From Acinetobacter lwoffii (lineage in GTDB: Bacteria; Pseudomonadota; Gammaproteobacteria; Pseudomonadales; Moraxellaceae): 64,000 bases of DNA. Shown here piece by piece: positions 8,899-17,253 of this stretch. The position numbers and the translations under genes were made by a program. The notes beneath the pieces were generated by a model. The model searched no databases and had not been told where the DNA came from. It was given only the letters and a program-made list of their open reading frames with translations. Positions within the stretch are counted from its first letter, which is position 1. Every line of letters begins with the position of its first letter. The stretch lies in NCBI RefSeq assembly GCF_024129735.1, contig NZ_JAMXXK010000005.1:1-64000 (forward strand), given 5' to 3'.

Positions 8899-9702
8899 AT
8901 GATCGAATACGACGACTATGAAGATGACCAACCAGTGACACGCATTAAGCAAAATGCTGCGAGTCAAAAACAATTGGGCAGTCAGATTTTAAAAGATGCA
9001 AAAGCTTATCTTGAAGGCATCTCGGCAGATGAACATACACTTTTAATTAAAACCTTATCGGGCTTGGCAGAGCAAGATGCTTACTTCCAAGTGCTTGTAG
9101 ATCAGCTGGATCAACCGATTGGGGCAAAGTTTGCCAATGATGCTTTAAACCTCATGCATTTTTGGCCAACCATTCACCAGTTTGAAGATGTTGAGCAATT
9201 TAATTTACTCGATATGATCAATAGCGAATATTTCCAAACTGAAATGCTCAAAGCCTTTGATGCGCTAGAGATTGAAGAAAATATTAAAGCCAAGCGCCGT
9301 TTGGTGCTGCTTGAAAGCTTGAAAATGTACAAGCTTGGTTTTTACAGCGGTTGTATTCCCAATGTCTATGCACAGCTTGAAGGCATTTTGACGGATATTC
9401 TGATCAAAACAGGTTTTTTAAAGCAAAATAGCACCAAGTTTGTCGATGTTTATAAAATCGTACCGGGTTTAAAAGGCAATGAAATTAAAAGCCTGTGGCA
9501 TAAGTCCAAAATCGCGATTGAACTGAATCCGTATTTTGCTGAACTTGCTGCCTATAAAATGGATTCAAGCTCGAATGTGACCATGACCCGTCACAACATG
9601 CTACATGGCACAGATGTAGACAATTTCAATCAAGCACGCAGCTTCATTCTGTTTATATGGTTGTTCTCTGCGGTCAGCTTTATGAGTACTTTGCGTGCCT
9701 AA
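8899..9702 (+). CDS. unknown protein with HEPN-like R-x4-H motif
   Basis: A soluble, mostly helical protein of 267 residues with no signal peptide. The start ATG at 8899 has a weak GAGTAAG site about ten bases upstream. The N-terminal 30 residues are acidic and low-complexity. The middle has a helix with SGCIPNVYAQLEGILTDIL, and near the end MTRHNMLHG gives R231 and H236, the R-x4-H spacing of HEPN-domain RNases and their non-catalytic relatives. The motif is followed by a hydrophobic helix (about 247-262), which is also common in that group. HEPN proteins occur in toxin-antitoxin and antiviral systems, but no antitoxin-like partner is visible here. The HEPN assignment is inference; the gene itself looks real. 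Confidence 0.6.
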   Translation: MIEYDDYEDDQPVTRIKQNAASQKQLGSQILKDAKAYLEGISADEHTLLIKTLSGLAEQDAYFQVLVDQLDQPIGAKFANDALNLMHFWPTIHQFEDVEQFNLLDMINSEYFQTEMLKAFDALEIEENIKAKRRLVLLESLKMYKLGFYSGCIPNVYAQLEGILTDILIKTGFLKQNSTKFVDVYKIVPGLKGNEIKSLWHKSKIAIELNPYFAELAAYKMDSSSNVTMTRHNMLHGTDVDNFNQARSFILFIWLFSAVSFMSTLRA

Positions 9703-9711
9703 CGTGAAGCA

Positions 9712-9956
9712 ATGTCTCATGATAAATTTGCATTCTATAAACAGCTGATGTGGATTGGCAACATGCGCCCTTTAGCTTTGAAAATTACGCCATGACGGAA
9801 TTTGAATTAGCAGGGTAGAAGTGTGCTGACAGAATTGCAAAGAAATACTTTGCTGAAACCCTGCGAATAGATGGACTTGGACAGCCCGAATACAAAAGCC
9901 CGCATTATCTTTAGCATAGAGCTTTTCAATACGGATTTGACTCATCTCATGCTACA
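9712..9956 (+). pseudogene. probable remnant of an unrecognised gene
   Basis: This stretch reads as protein-like sequence broken by one frame change and several stops. Frame one from ATG 9712 gives MSHDKFAFYKQLMWIGNMRP. A shift near 9770 continues FSFENYAMTEFELAG, then TAG at 9816, and the same frame goes on KCADRIAKKYFAETLRIDG and beyond, past TAG at 9913-9915. The amino-acid composition is protein-like but I cannot name the family. It may be chance open sequence. Confidence 0.3.
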
Positions 9957-10082
9957 TCCTGCAAACAATAGCAACAACATGTACAGGCTTTGTTGCAGTT
10001 TGCTTACTTCGCCCGATTCGCGTGATGCTTTGTGCTAAAAAATGGCTGATTGTTTATATGATATGCCTAAGGAGGGTACCTC

Positions 10083-10880
10083 ATGACTCAGCAGAACCAA
10101 AACAATATGTCGAAGCAAAATCAAGATAAAGAACAACATGCACGCGAATTGAATGATCAGCTTGCTAAAGAGCAAAAGCAAAACGAGATAGATAAACAGC
10201 ATAATCAGGAACATAAGAACGGGCAAAGTGCCCAGACCCATGCTAATCAGAAGTCTGATACCCAGCACAACGGCAAAGATGCAAATGCTGAGCAATCAGC
10301 GCAAAAAGACAGTTCTCAAGAGAATCAGTCCGATAAAAAAACTGAAAGCTTTAAGATGGATGATCTAAAAGCCAAGGCGATTGCGATCGGTGAGGAGCTA
10401 TTGCAAAAAGGTGAAAAGCTTCTGAATGAGCTGAAACATGGTAAATCTGACGGCCAGCAACATGCTGAGCAAGGTTCGGATGATGTGAAAAAGGCCAAAG
10501 CAGATCATACATCTCAAGATAAATCATCTAACAAGTCAGATAAACAAAATGCTAAAGATGGTCAGACCGATCAGCAGGCAAGTATGGCAAATTTAAAAGA
10601 TGAAGCCATGCATAAGTTTGAAGATACTAGACAGAAAATCACAGACTTATTCAGCGAAGCCTCGGTTAAGTTCGCTGATCTGAAACAGATGGCGACTGAT
10701 ACGATGAATAAAATGAAAGATAATCAATCGAAGGAAAGTGATTCGGATCAGCAGCAAGATGCCAAAGATACAGATTCAGAAAGCAAATCTCAGTCCAAAA
10801 AGGATGAATCGAAACAAGATCAGGATAAAAACACCAAGGATCAACAAGACAAATCTGAAAACAATAAAAATCATAAATAG
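10083..10880 (+). CDS. hydrophilin / desiccation-tolerance type disordered protein
   Basis: The protein is 265 residues, extremely rich in Gln, Lys, Asp, Ser and Asn, and has no Cys or Trp. It should be almost wholly disordered and soluble. A very strong ribosome binding site (AAGGAGG) precedes ATG 10083. Two less polar amphipathic helical segments lie at about residues 92-120 (MDDLKAKAIAIGEELLQKG) and 168-215 (MANLKDEAMHKFEDTRQK). This matches the hydrophilin/LEA-like profile of Acinetobacter desiccation-tolerance proteins such as DtpA and DtpB, which protect proteins during drying. The identity with either is not proven. The gene stands alone and is followed within 3 bp by a long inverted repeat. 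Confidence 0.65.
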   Translation: MTQQNQNNMSKQNQDKEQHARELNDQLAKEQKQNEIDKQHNQEHKNGQSAQTHANQKSDTQHNGKDANAEQSAQKDSSQENQSDKKTESFKMDDLKAKAIAIGEELLQKGEKLLNELKHGKSDGQQHAEQGSDDVKKAKADHTSQDKSSNKSDKQNAKDGQTDQQASMANLKDEAMHKFEDTRQKITDLFSEASVKFADLKQMATDTMNKMKDNQSKESDSDQQQDAKDTDSESKSQSKKDESKQDQDKNTKDQQDKSENNKNHK

Positions 10881-10882
10881 TC

Positions 10883-10933
10883 TGTGATCATAGAGCCACT
10901 TTAATTACAGAGGGTTAAAGTGGCTTGATCACA
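10883..10933. repeat. long two-part inverted repeat just after the hydrophilin gene
   Basis: The outer arms TGTGATCA / TGATCACA (8 bp) and inner arms AGCCACTTTAA / TTAAAGTGGCT (11 bp) are all perfect. They are separated by a 3-base bulge on the left arm, and the inner loop is 10 bases. It begins two bases after the stop codon. There is no T run directly after it, only an A-rich tract, so it may stabilise the mRNA 3' end or act as an imperfect terminator. Confidence 0.75.
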
Positions 10934-11169
10934 TAAGATCAATAAAAAAAATTTATTACATCAAAATAATCTGCCTTTCTTTACTCTCAATCATTCATTT
11001 TTCATTATTTCTATTCACCAAGATTTCATAAAATATTTCACAAAACCAAGTAAAATAGTTGGAAATTGAAGATATCTGTTTCATCTTCTCCAATACAGTG
11101 CTTAACCTTCGCCTAAAACACCGTTAAACTAAGCGATTCAGATGTCGATCTACATTTTTGGAGTAACCT

Positions 11170-12426
11170 ATGTCCTGGCTTTCTTCGCTTAAATCGGTTT
11201 TTTCGCCTTCCAAGGAGGTGAACGAAGAAGCTGTGCAGAACGTACTGCAAAACTATATCTTGCCAAATTCCAGCAATGCCTTGAAAGATCGTATTACGCA
11301 GGTCAATGTACAGGGTGAAATTCTGCAAATTACTTTGAATACCTATCCCGAAGAAAAAGTGCAGCTGCAACAGATTCATGATGAACTGGCGGAAGCTTTG
11401 CAAAAATGTGGTATTCAAGAGCTGAATATGCATGTGATTCAGCAGAAAACTGGACATAAGAAAGAAGGTGGTTGTGGGCATAACCATGCTGAAGGTGAAA
11501 ACTGTTCAAGCGAGCCTAAAGCGGAAGCAAAACCTAATCTTCCGTCTGTGGTTGATGCGTCACAGCCTGCAAAAACAGAAGAAGCTGATCCAAATAATCC
11601 ACCGATTCAAAAAGCTGCGCCGCAACAGCGTGATGTTCCAAAACACCCACGCATTCAAAATGTGATTCTGGTGTCATCTGGAAAAGGTGGCGTAGGTAAA
11701 TCGACCACGACTGTAAATCTGGCTTTGGCTCTACAGAAATTAGGCCTGCGCGTAGGCGTACTGGATGCCGATATTTACGGTCCGAGTATCCCGACTATGC
11801 TCGGCAATGCCGGCAAAACGCCAATGATCGAAGCAGAGCAGTTTGTCCCTATCGAAGCCTATGGAATGGCAGTATTATCAATTGGCCATTTAACTGGAGA
11901 CCACAATACTCCAGTCGCCTGGCGTGGTCCAAAAGCCACGGGTGCATTAATGCAGTTATTCAATCAGACCCTATGGCCAGACCTCGATGTGCTGATGATT
12001 GATATGCCACCTGGCACAGGCGATATCCAGTTAACTCTTGCGCAGCGTATTCCGGTGACGGGTGCAGTGATTGTGACGACACCACAAAACGTGGCATTGC
12101 TGGATGCGACCAAAGGCATTGAATTGTTTAATCGGGTGCAGATTCCGATCATGGGCGTGATTGAAAACATGTCGACCCATATCTGCTCAAATTGTGGTTT
12201 TGAGGAACAGATTTTTGGTACAGGTGGTGGCGATAAACTGTCTGAGCAATATCAAATCCCATTATTGGGCCGTTTACCTTTGGATGCTAAAATTCGTGAA
12301 AATGCGGATGCCGGTACACCTTCTGTAATTGCCGAAGATGCTGCTGCAGAAAGCTATATGCTGATTGCAGAGAAAATTGCCGCACAGCTACCCAAAGCAG
12401 AAAAAGACCATAGCCGAATTTTCTAA
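11170..12426 (+). CDS. apbC: Iron-sulfur cluster carrier protein ApbC (Mrp)
   Basis: A cytoplasmic MinD-type ATPase that carries Fe-S clusters to apoproteins, 418 residues. It has an N-terminal MIP18/DUF59 domain (about 15-95), a variable linker (about 97-155), then the deviant P-loop GKGGVGKST (about 172-180), DADIYGPS, the MIDMPPGTGD switch and the cluster-binding CxxC (CSNC, about 339-342). The linker is unusual in holding C102, H104, H106 and C112 in a Gly/Glu-rich run, which could bind metal. A good Shine-Dalgarno-like GGAG lies ten bases before the ATG. It is monocistronic with its own terminator. Confidence 0.95.
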   Translation: MSWLSSLKSVFSPSKEVNEEAVQNVLQNYILPNSSNALKDRITQVNVQGEILQITLNTYPEEKVQLQQIHDELAEALQKCGIQELNMHVIQQKTGHKKEGGCGHNHAEGENCSSEPKAEAKPNLPSVVDASQPAKTEEADPNNPPIQKAAPQQRDVPKHPRIQNVILVSSGKGGVGKSTTTVNLALALQKLGLRVGVLDADIYGPSIPTMLGNAGKTPMIEAEQFVPIEAYGMAVLSIGHLTGDHNTPVAWRGPKATGALMQLFNQTLWPDLDVLMIDMPPGTGDIQLTLAQRIPVTGAVIVTTPQNVALLDATKGIELFNRVQIPIMGVIENMSTHICSNCGFEEQIFGTGGGDKLSEQYQIPLLGRLPLDAKIRENADAGTPSVIAEDAAAESYMLIAEKIAAQLPKAEKDHSRIF

Positions 12427-12449
12427 TTCTATAGAAAATTCAGGTATTT

Positions 12450-12482
12450 AAGCCTTAGCCAAACGCTAGGGCTTTTTATTTC
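12450..12482 (+). terminator. Terminator downstream of apbC
   Basis: AGCCtTAGC, a 5-base loop, then GCTAgGGCT and a T-rich tract, about 25 bp after the apbC stop codon. Confidence 0.8.
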
Positions 12483-12683
12483 TTATTTTTAAAATTAGCT
12501 CGATTTAAATGATCGAAATTGACTGAAATGACTATCGGGTGTTTATCCTGAAAGCTTATATAAACATTTGAATTAATTAAAATAAATAAATTTAAATTTT
12601 AGATCATATGTTCTCTTACAATTATTTTTTTGCAGCACTGACCGAATTCTTCTATGCTACTCGGATTAGAGCGAGGTCAAACT

Positions 12684-13277
12684 ATGATTTCATGGTTTTT
12701 TATTGGTTTAGTGGCAACCATTCTTTTAACACCAGGCCCAACCAATACCTTATTGGCATCTTCAGGCATTCAGGTCGGATTTAAAAAAACATTTCGTTTA
12801 ATTCCTGCGGAAGCCTTTGGTTATCTGATTGCCATTAGCTTATGGGGCATTCTGATCGGAAAAATTTCCGTTCATCTTCCGCTTTTACCGACCATTCTCA
12901 AACTTTTTAGTGCTGGCTATATTCTATTTCTCGCTGTGAAATTATGGCGGACTGCAGAAATAAGCGAAAATCTTGAAAATGTCTCGATTCGCGCACGAGA
13001 ATTATTTTTGGCAACCTTGCTTAATCCTAAAGCACTTTTATTTGCCTCAGCGATCTTTCCTGTCATTGTCTGGAAAAGCGGCCAACATTATGTGACTCAT
13101 ATGCTGGTTTTCTTGCTGCTGTTGATCCCGATTGCATTCTTCTGGACTTTTCTGGGTTCAATCCTGGCCAGAAAAAACAGTCGCTGGCTCAATCAGAAAA
13201 ACCTGCAGAAAACGGCTTCGCTGGTATTAATGAGCTTTTCCATTCCTTTAAGCTATTCTGCACTTTTAAGTTTATAA
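12684..13277 (+). CDS. LysE family translocator
   Basis: The protein is 197 residues from ATG 12684, chosen over the ATG at 12654 because GCGAGG precedes it and translation then starts at the first membrane helix (MISWFFIGL). The family motif is TPGPTNTLL (about residues 16-24). Five to six membrane helices are visible, with the N-P-K-A sequence LLNPKALLF common to LysE/RhtB proteins. It is an amino-acid or metabolite exporter of unknown substrate. It shares little with the LysE gene at 1714 beyond family motifs. No regulator is adjacent. Confidence 0.82.
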   Translation: MISWFFIGLVATILLTPGPTNTLLASSGIQVGFKKTFRLIPAEAFGYLIAISLWGILIGKISVHLPLLPTILKLFSAGYILFLAVKLWRTAEISENLENVSIRARELFLATLLNPKALLFASAIFPVIVWKSGQHYVTHMLVFLLLLIPIAFFWTFLGSILARKNSRWLNQKNLQKTASLVLMSFSIPLSYSALLSL

Positions 13278-13400
13278 GCTGATCTCGATCAGCAGTTTTT
13301 TGGTAACTTGAGCTCTAAGCCTTTCACTTATTTTCATTAGTGTCAATTTCAGTTAAAGTACGTCGCAATAACTTGTTTTTAAGATTTTTGGATTATATCA

Positions 13401-13970
13401 ATGGCAATTAAGTCTGATCGTTGGATTCGCGAAATGAGCGAAAAACACGGCATGATTGAACCGTATGCAGAAAACCAGGTACGTTTGGATGAAAATGGTC
13501 AAAAGCTGATTTCGTATGGCGTATCCAGCTATGGTTATGACGTGCGTTGTGCACGTGAATTTAAAGTATTCACCAATGTGCATTCTGCAATTGTTGATCC
13601 AAAGAACTTTGATGAACGCAGCTTTATTGATATCGAGTCGGATGTTTGTATCATTCCGCCGAACTCGTTTGCTTTGGCGCGTACCATCGAATATTTCCGC
13701 ATTCCACGTAATGTCTTGACCGTGTGCTTGGGTAAGTCGACTTATGCGCGTTGTGGAATCATTGTCAACGTGACGCCGCTTGAGCCAGAGTGGGAAGGAC
13801 ATGTCACTTTAGAGTTTTCAAATACTACCAATCTTCCTGCGCGTATTTATGCAGGTGAAGGTGTAGCGCAAATGCTATTTTTTGAATCTGATGAAGTCTG
13901 TGAAACCTCATATAAAGATCGTGGCGGTAAATATCAAGGTCAGACAGGCGTTACTTTGCCGAAGACCTAA
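13401..13970 (+). CDS. dcd: dCTP deaminase
   Basis: This enzyme deaminates dCTP to dUTP, feeding dTMP synthesis through Dut and ThyA. It has 189 residues, the standard length. Family markers are SYGYDVRC (about residues 45-52), the active-site [12 protein letters not shown] (about 111-122), [14 protein letters not shown] with the catalytic Glu, and a C-terminal [11 protein letters not shown] lid. It is a cytoplasmic homotrimer. It is probably monocistronic: the LysE gene ends 123 bp upstream and a hairpin terminator follows. Confidence 0.96.
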   Translation: MAIKSDRWIREMSEKHGMIEPYAENQVRLDENGQKLISYGVSSYGYDVRCAREFKVFTNVHSAIVDPKNFDERSFIDIESDVCIIPPNSFALARTIEYFRIPRNVLTVCLGKSTYARCGIIVNVTPLEPEWEGHVTLEFSNTTNLPARIYAGEGVAQMLFFESDEVCETSYKDRGGKYQGQTGVTLPKT

Positions 13971-13990
13971 TTGTTTTAAGATATTGAATG

Positions 13991-14019
13991 ACGGGACTTT
14001 ATGTCCCGTTTATTTTTTT
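13991..14019 (+). terminator. Terminator downstream of dcd
   Basis: The stem ACGGGAC / GTCCCGT with a 5-base loop is followed by a T-rich tract, 20 bp after the dcd stop. Confidence 0.85.
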
Positions 14020-14205
14020 GAGATTTTCATTCATCGGAAACTACTATTTTTCGCCTAATTGGCTTTGGCATCTGTATTAAAAATCAGCATAATAGATTTC
14101 GCATAACCATAAAAAAGATGCAATACATCATAAAAAATCAAAGATTGGCGGCTGGGAAGCTGAAGCATAAAGGTGCGGAGCATCGAATAAAAAGGAAAGA
14201 GTGAG

Positions 14206-16485
14206 ATGGCTCAGATAAAAGATATATTTAAATTTCGCAAAAGTTATTTGGCGATGACAATCGGTTTCAGCCTGTTGCCTTCTGCACATGCGATGCAGGA
14301 ATTATCAGACTCTTCTCTTTCTGACACCACAGGTGAGGGTGTTGCACTGGTACTTGATGATTTTAAAATGGTGTTTCAGGGACCCAAAGATCTTTCTTCT
14401 GGTTCCAGTTACGCGAGAGGAATTGAAAATCCGGGACAGGCAGATACAGGCTTTATTCGGATTATCCCGACTGGTGAAAACTATGAGAAGTTAGGGGAGA
14501 ATGTATATGATAAAATTTATAAAACATCTTATGATAATAATGTTCTTCAAGGAAAAATCGATAGCGGCTATAACATTTTATATACCTCTACCTACAATTC
14601 CACTTATGACACGAGTTATACGAGTTTATACAGCACCTATACCCAGCCTATTCCGGATAAACTGACTGCTGAAAGGACCAAATTAGAGTCTGAAATTCCT
14701 GATCGTTATTTTAATTCAGATGCAATTATTCAACGCTATTTTAATGAACGGCATAATTACTATCGAAATGGAACAAATAGAGGATTGTTTGACCCGGATG
14801 GTAGGGCTGTCAATGATGGTACGACTGTTTATACGACGAGACCAGTCAGTGAAGATCCCACAGGGCTTTTGAATTATGCTGAAAAAGCATTGGAACATGC
14901 CACTACAAATACCTATGAAATGATTCAGCTGTTATATGGTGGTCGTGCGAGTGAAGCGAATGCGAATTTAGCCAATTCTACTTTTTACAAAAGTTTGACT
15001 GGTTTCACGCGTAACAATGTTATTGGATCAGAAATTAATAGCTTAGTGCAGCGACTAAGTGATGCCTCATATGCGGCAGCAGATATTCGAGCTAAATTTC
15101 AAGCAGGGCAAATTGCAGAAGCAGAAGCGAAAAAACAGACAGAAGAACTGTATGCAGGCATTCTTAGTGATGCGAAAACTGACGCTTTGTTAGAAGCAAA
15201 AAATACCACAGTCGGTTCTTTAAGAACCAAAGCCGATGTATTTATTTATGGTCTGGCATTGTCAAAAAGCGATGGCTCTCTAAGCACGCGATACAGTAAT
15301 CAGGGTTTTAGCTGGGGATCAGCCGAGAATCCCTGGTTGTTTCGTGCGGGAACTGAAAATGTTAAACAGTTCAAGGATGCTGCGAAAGATGTAGGCTATA
15401 TTGCTTTGGAGGCTCCATTAAGCCCGATTGCAGGTGTGGAAAGTGATAATAATATCAAGTTGGGTTTCTGGAGTGATATTTTTGCGCGTGAGCTTAATTC
15501 TTCTAATGTGGTAGATCCTATAACAGGTGGGCCGACTTCGGGGCTTGATAAAGAACACCGTTTGAGAACCCAATTTGTTGCCAATGGTCTTAGCCTTAAT
15601 GGCTCACAAATTCGGCTGTTTCAAACTTTAGAATCTGACAATAAGGATTATAATCAAACATTAGGTTTGGCAAGTATTATTCGCTTAAATACTGATGATA
15701 ATCCTTCGGCAACTGGTTATCTTGATACTCGATTGTTATCAAGGCTTGATAAAGTAAAAAATAAAACTGATGCAGAAATTGCGGTATTACGAACCCTTAC
15801 AGATAAGCAATTAGAAGCAGAAGGTTTTGATCGGGAGATGATCTCGGCTGAAAGTGTAACTTTAGCCAGAACATATGCTGGAAATACAGATTCAATCAAT
15901 ACTCGTAATAATGCTCTAAACAGGAAAGGTATTCGTTTAAGTACTGCAGCAAAAACAGAGGGGCTTGATGGTGATGGCCCAACCCCAGCCTTGAATGGAA
16001 GTATTGCTCCAGTCTTTCATGATTTTGAGGGTCTATATTTATATAGTCCAAATATTAACTTGGTGCTCGGAAATATGTACCAGCCTTTCGTGGTGGGTTC
16101 GGAAGGCAATAACATTATTTTAGAAGTGACACGTATTCCCAATATTGCTTCTATTTATAATCAAATCTATCAAAATTACGGTGGTGGACTCGGAACAACC
16201 GATTTAAAGGGTTCTACCTGTAATGTCTATAGTTGTGGCACACCGATTAAAAATAATTCGTCAGATACTACCGCACTTTATCAAGGGCGTAATGCGACTC
16301 ACAGCAGCATCTCAATAGGGACTACAGAGCGTATCTCAGGAACAAATTTGCTGCGCGCCAAGGATGGTGTCAATTCAACCGGAGTTGTATTTAAAAGTGT
16401 TGATGGCTCAAGTAAGAATTTTGGATCTGCTGTCATCGATGGTGTCCTGATTCAGCATCTGAAAATTAAAACAACTGGTCTATAA
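14206..16485 (+). CDS. large secreted protein with N-terminal ELSxxxxGE(Q) motif, first gene of a four-gene operon
   Basis: The protein is 759 residues. A signal peptide ends at about residue 29 (PSAHA), followed directly by MQELSDSSLSDTTGEG, the same kind of motif that opens the other three operon proteins (DUF6160-like). Residues 101-145 carry tyrosines every fourth position (101, 105, 109, then 122, 126, 130, 134, 138, 142) in a Ser/Thr-rich setting. A helical Ala/Glu-rich part follows (about 225-335), then Asn/Thr/Gly-rich beta-type sequence to the end. Two cysteines near the C-terminus (CNVYSC) may form a disulfide. No membrane anchor is seen, so it is probably extracellular or outer-membrane associated. 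A strong GGAAAG site lies before the ATG, and the next gene starts 12 bp after the stop. Function unknown; an adhesive or pilus-like role is conjecture. Confidence 0.75.
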   Translation: MAQIKDIFKFRKSYLAMTIGFSLLPSAHAMQELSDSSLSDTTGEGVALVLDDFKMVFQGPKDLSSGSSYARGIENPGQADTGFIRIIPTGENYEKLGENVYDKIYKTSYDNNVLQGKIDSGYNILYTSTYNSTYDTSYTSLYSTYTQPIPDKLTAERTKLESEIPDRYFNSDAIIQRYFNERHNYYRNGTNRGLFDPDGRAVNDGTTVYTTRPVSEDPTGLLNYAEKALEHATTNTYEMIQLLYGGRASEANANLANSTFYKSLTGFTRNNVIGSEINSLVQRLSDASYAAADIRAKFQAGQIAEAEAKKQTEELYAGILSDAKTDALLEAKNTTVGSLRTKADVFIYGLALSKSDGSLSTRYSNQGFSWGSAENPWLFRAGTENVKQFKDAAKDVGYIALEAPLSPIAGVESDNNIKLGFWSDIFARELNSSNVVDPITGGPTSGLDKEHRLRTQFVANGLSLNGSQIRLFQTLESDNKDYNQTLGLASIIRLNTDDNPSATGYLDTRLLSRLDKVKNKTDAEIAVLRTLTDKQLEAEGFDREMISAESVTLARTYAGNTDSINTRNNALNRKGIRLSTAAKTEGLDGDGPTPALNGSIAPVFHDFEGLYLYSPNINLVLGNMYQPFVVGSEGNNIILEVTRIPNIASIYNQIYQNYGGGLGTTDLKGSTCNVYSCGTPIKNNSSDTTALYQGRNATHSSISIGTTERISGTNLLRAKDGVNSTGVVFKSVDGSSKNFGSAVIDGVLIQHLKIKTTGL

Positions 16486-16497
16486 GGAAGTATTAAA

Positions 16498-17220
16498 ATG
16501 TCCAAATTAGTCACTCTCTGTGCATTATTATGCACTTCTATGACCAGTTTTGCCGGCTTGGAAACCCTTAATCAGCAAGAATTAACCGATACAGTGGGGC
16601 AGGGTGGAGCGGACCTGAACTGGACTTTATCCTTAAACCATATTTATGCTACCGATCTGACGAAAGATACCATTTCCAAACTGGGAAGCGATGGCAATCC
16701 TTTAGAAGTATTTTATGTGCTCGATCCGACCACTTGTGGGGCAAGTAAACAGTTTTGCCGTTTAGCAATTGCACCGAATAATCATATTGATGCTAATGGA
16801 AATAAAAAGTGGTTAGTGTTTAAAGGCATTCAGGGCACAATTCAGATTGATAAGTTTTCAATTGATGGAACAACCATCATTAATCACCGTAATGAACCAC
16901 AAACGGCAATGAACATTAGATTTTATGATGATCAACCTTTGAAAATCCGTAACTTAGGTTTTAATACGGTTTCGATTGAAACGGGCACAGGTGCTGGCGC
17001 CTTAGAAGGTTATGCCAATACAGGCGTTTATAGTACGTATACAGGGCGTACCTATAATGCCGATGGAACTTATACAACCGCGCCCCAAGATGTTCCTTCG
17101 TTTGATCAAGGTGCTGAAAAAGGATTTATGGGGTTGAACGTTCATGGAAATCTGCATATGTCAGGCAATTTGAAAATATTTGGTTATAACTGTACAGGTG
17201 GAGCACAAAGTCGTTGTTAG
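16498..17220 (+). CDS. secreted protein with ELTDTVGQGG motif, second gene of the operon
   Basis: The protein is 240 residues. The signal peptide ends near residue 19 (TSFA), then GLETLNQQELTDTVGQGGADL, the closest match in the operon to the DUF6160-like start. The rest is beta-rich with repeated Asn/Asp/Gly turns, and four cysteines (CGASKQFC in the middle, CTGGAQSRC at the end) suggest two disulfides. It shares with its larger neighbours the small, one-domain layout of a minor subunit. Start and stop lie 12 and 33 bp from the neighbouring genes, so all four are very probably one transcript. Function unknown. Confidence 0.75.
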   Translation: MSKLVTLCALLCTSMTSFAGLETLNQQELTDTVGQGGADLNWTLSLNHIYATDLTKDTISKLGSDGNPLEVFYVLDPTTCGASKQFCRLAIAPNNHIDANGNKKWLVFKGIQGTIQIDKFSIDGTTIINHRNEPQTAMNIRFYDDQPLKIRNLGFNTVSIETGTGAGALEGYANTGVYSTYTGRTYNADGTYTTAPQDVPSFDQGAEKGFMGLNVHGNLHMSGNLKIFGYNCTGGAQSRC

Positions 17221-17253
17221 TAACAACGTCAAGTACAGCATAAGGATATAAAA

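Noticed and set aside
13398-13802. 134-residue open frame opposite dcd
   Set aside because: It is a shadow of dcd, with no ribosome binding site or recognisable family.
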